In this document: piece after piece, positions 6,475 to 7,041 of the stretch
Numbering within the stretch: the stretch's first letter is position 1
Layout of the letters: each line of letters opens with the position of its first letter
Assembly: GCA_031262265.1 (NCBI GenBank)
Contig: JAISIB010000210.1
Location: 1 to 7,041, forward strand
Reading direction: 5' to 3'
Length of the DNA stretch: 7,041 nt
From: Prevotellaceae bacterium
Lineage (GTDB): Bacteria; Bacteroidota; Bacteroidia; Bacteroidales; Bacteroidaceae
Position numbers and translations under genes: made by a program
The notes under the pieces: generated by a model
Told to the model about the DNA's origin: nothing
What the model saw: only the letters and a program-made list of their open reading frames with translations
Database searches by the model: none

Positions 6475-7041
6475 TTAGGACGTACCGCATGCCTCCGACA
6501 CGTATTGCCGAATAGCCTCGCGTTCGTCGGGATGAAACCAACGAATACTCGTGTCGCGTCGAAACCATGTCATTTGTTTACGAGCGTAGATGCGCGTGTT
6601 TTGTTTGATTTTCTCGACGGCAAAATCCAGTGCCCACTCTCCGTCCAAGTATCGGAACAATTCTTTATAACCGACGGTGTTCAGGGAATTGAACCGGCGC
6701 AGCGGATATACGCGTCGGGCTTCGTCCAACAATCCTTCGGACATCATCTCATCTACGCGCTTGTTGATACGTTCGTATAGCTCTTCGCGCGGACGCGTAA
6801 GTCCTATTTTCAGCAGGCGGAACGGTCGCGGCTTCGGTTGCCTTTGTCGGAACGAGGAGTAAGTACGTCCGGTCATGTAGCAAATTTCCAATGCGTGGAT
6901 GACGCGCTTGGGATTTCGCTGATCGACGATGTCGTAATACGCAGGGTCGAGCAAACGCAGTTCGTCTACGAGCCGCTGCAATCCTTCTGCGTGGTAACGT
7001 TCCAGCAGCGCGTTGCGCGTTTCGTCATCTACCGTCGGAAT
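6475..7041 (-). CDS. miaA: tRNA dimethylallyltransferase, C-terminal part (runs off right edge)
   Basis: MiaA transfers a dimethylallyl group from DMAPP to N6 of A37 in tRNAs that read codons starting with U; it acts in the cytoplasm. The last 188 codons are present, against roughly 300-310 for the full protein. The visible part starts IPTVDDETRN just after the family's GxDxIP-like region. It then shows LLDPAYYDIVDQRNPKRVIHALEICYMTG, the typical NPKRVIHALEI core, followed by VGYKELFRYLDG and KIKQNTRIYARKQMTWFRRD, the conserved RxYAKRQxTWFR tail. The first methionine-like start often called near 6981 is an internal TTG leucine codon; the frame stays open to the edge. The P-loop N-terminus lies outside. 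Its stop is 5 nt from that of the convergent Ntn hydrolase. Confidence 0.97.
   Translation of the reverse strand: MPTVDDETRNALLERYHAEGLQRLVDELRLLDPAYYDIVDQRNPKRVIHALEICYMTGRTYSSFRQRQPKPRPFRLLKIGLTRPREELYERINKRVDEMMSEGLLDEARRVYPLRRFNSLNTVGYKELFRYLDGEWALDFAVEKIKQNTRIYARKQMTWFRRDTSIRWFHPDEREAIRQYVSEACGTS

Overview
The window looks like chromosomal DNA of a Bacteroidales-type bacterium (phylum Bacteroidota). Reasons: promoters fit the Bacteroidota -7 element TAnnTTTG; starts lack Shine-Dalgarno sequences and instead have A-rich leaders; a small DUF4492 protein sits directly before cydA; there is a lipoprotein with a propeller and a TonB-like C-terminal domain; and a periplasmic GH3 glycosidase. 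Genus cannot be fixed from the sequence.

Layout, left to right. (1) Positions 1-891, minus strand: the N-terminal part of cydA (cytochrome bd quinol oxidase subunit I), running off the left edge, preceded by an overlapping 85-residue DUF4492 membrane protein. (2) Positions 892-1075: a divergent promoter region. (3) Positions 1076-3271, plus strand: a secreted GH3 beta-glycosidase of the xylosidase-like branch. (4) Positions 3272-3425: a convergent gap with a strong 13-bp hairpin, probably a two-way terminator. (5) Positions 3426-5036, minus strand: a lipoprotein joining a beta-propeller-like region to a TonB-like C-terminal domain. (6) Positions 5037-5239: a divergent regulatory region with a good Bacteroidota promoter and a 21-bp-phased direct repeat. 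(7) Positions 5240-6469, plus strand: an exported Ntn hydrolase (C45/choloylglycine-hydrolase-like) with Cys at the signal-peptidase site. (8) Positions 6475-7041, minus strand: the C-terminal part of miaA, running off the right edge.

The respiratory cyd genes and miaA are housekeeping. The GH3 enzyme has no SusC/SusD partner in view, so it is not visibly part of a polysaccharide utilisation locus. The most unusual part is the divergent pair at 3426-6469: an envelope lipoprotein of odd domain make-up and an exported amidase-like enzyme that share a 203-bp control region with helically phased repeats. I see no mobile elements, CRISPR arrays, tRNA or rRNA genes.
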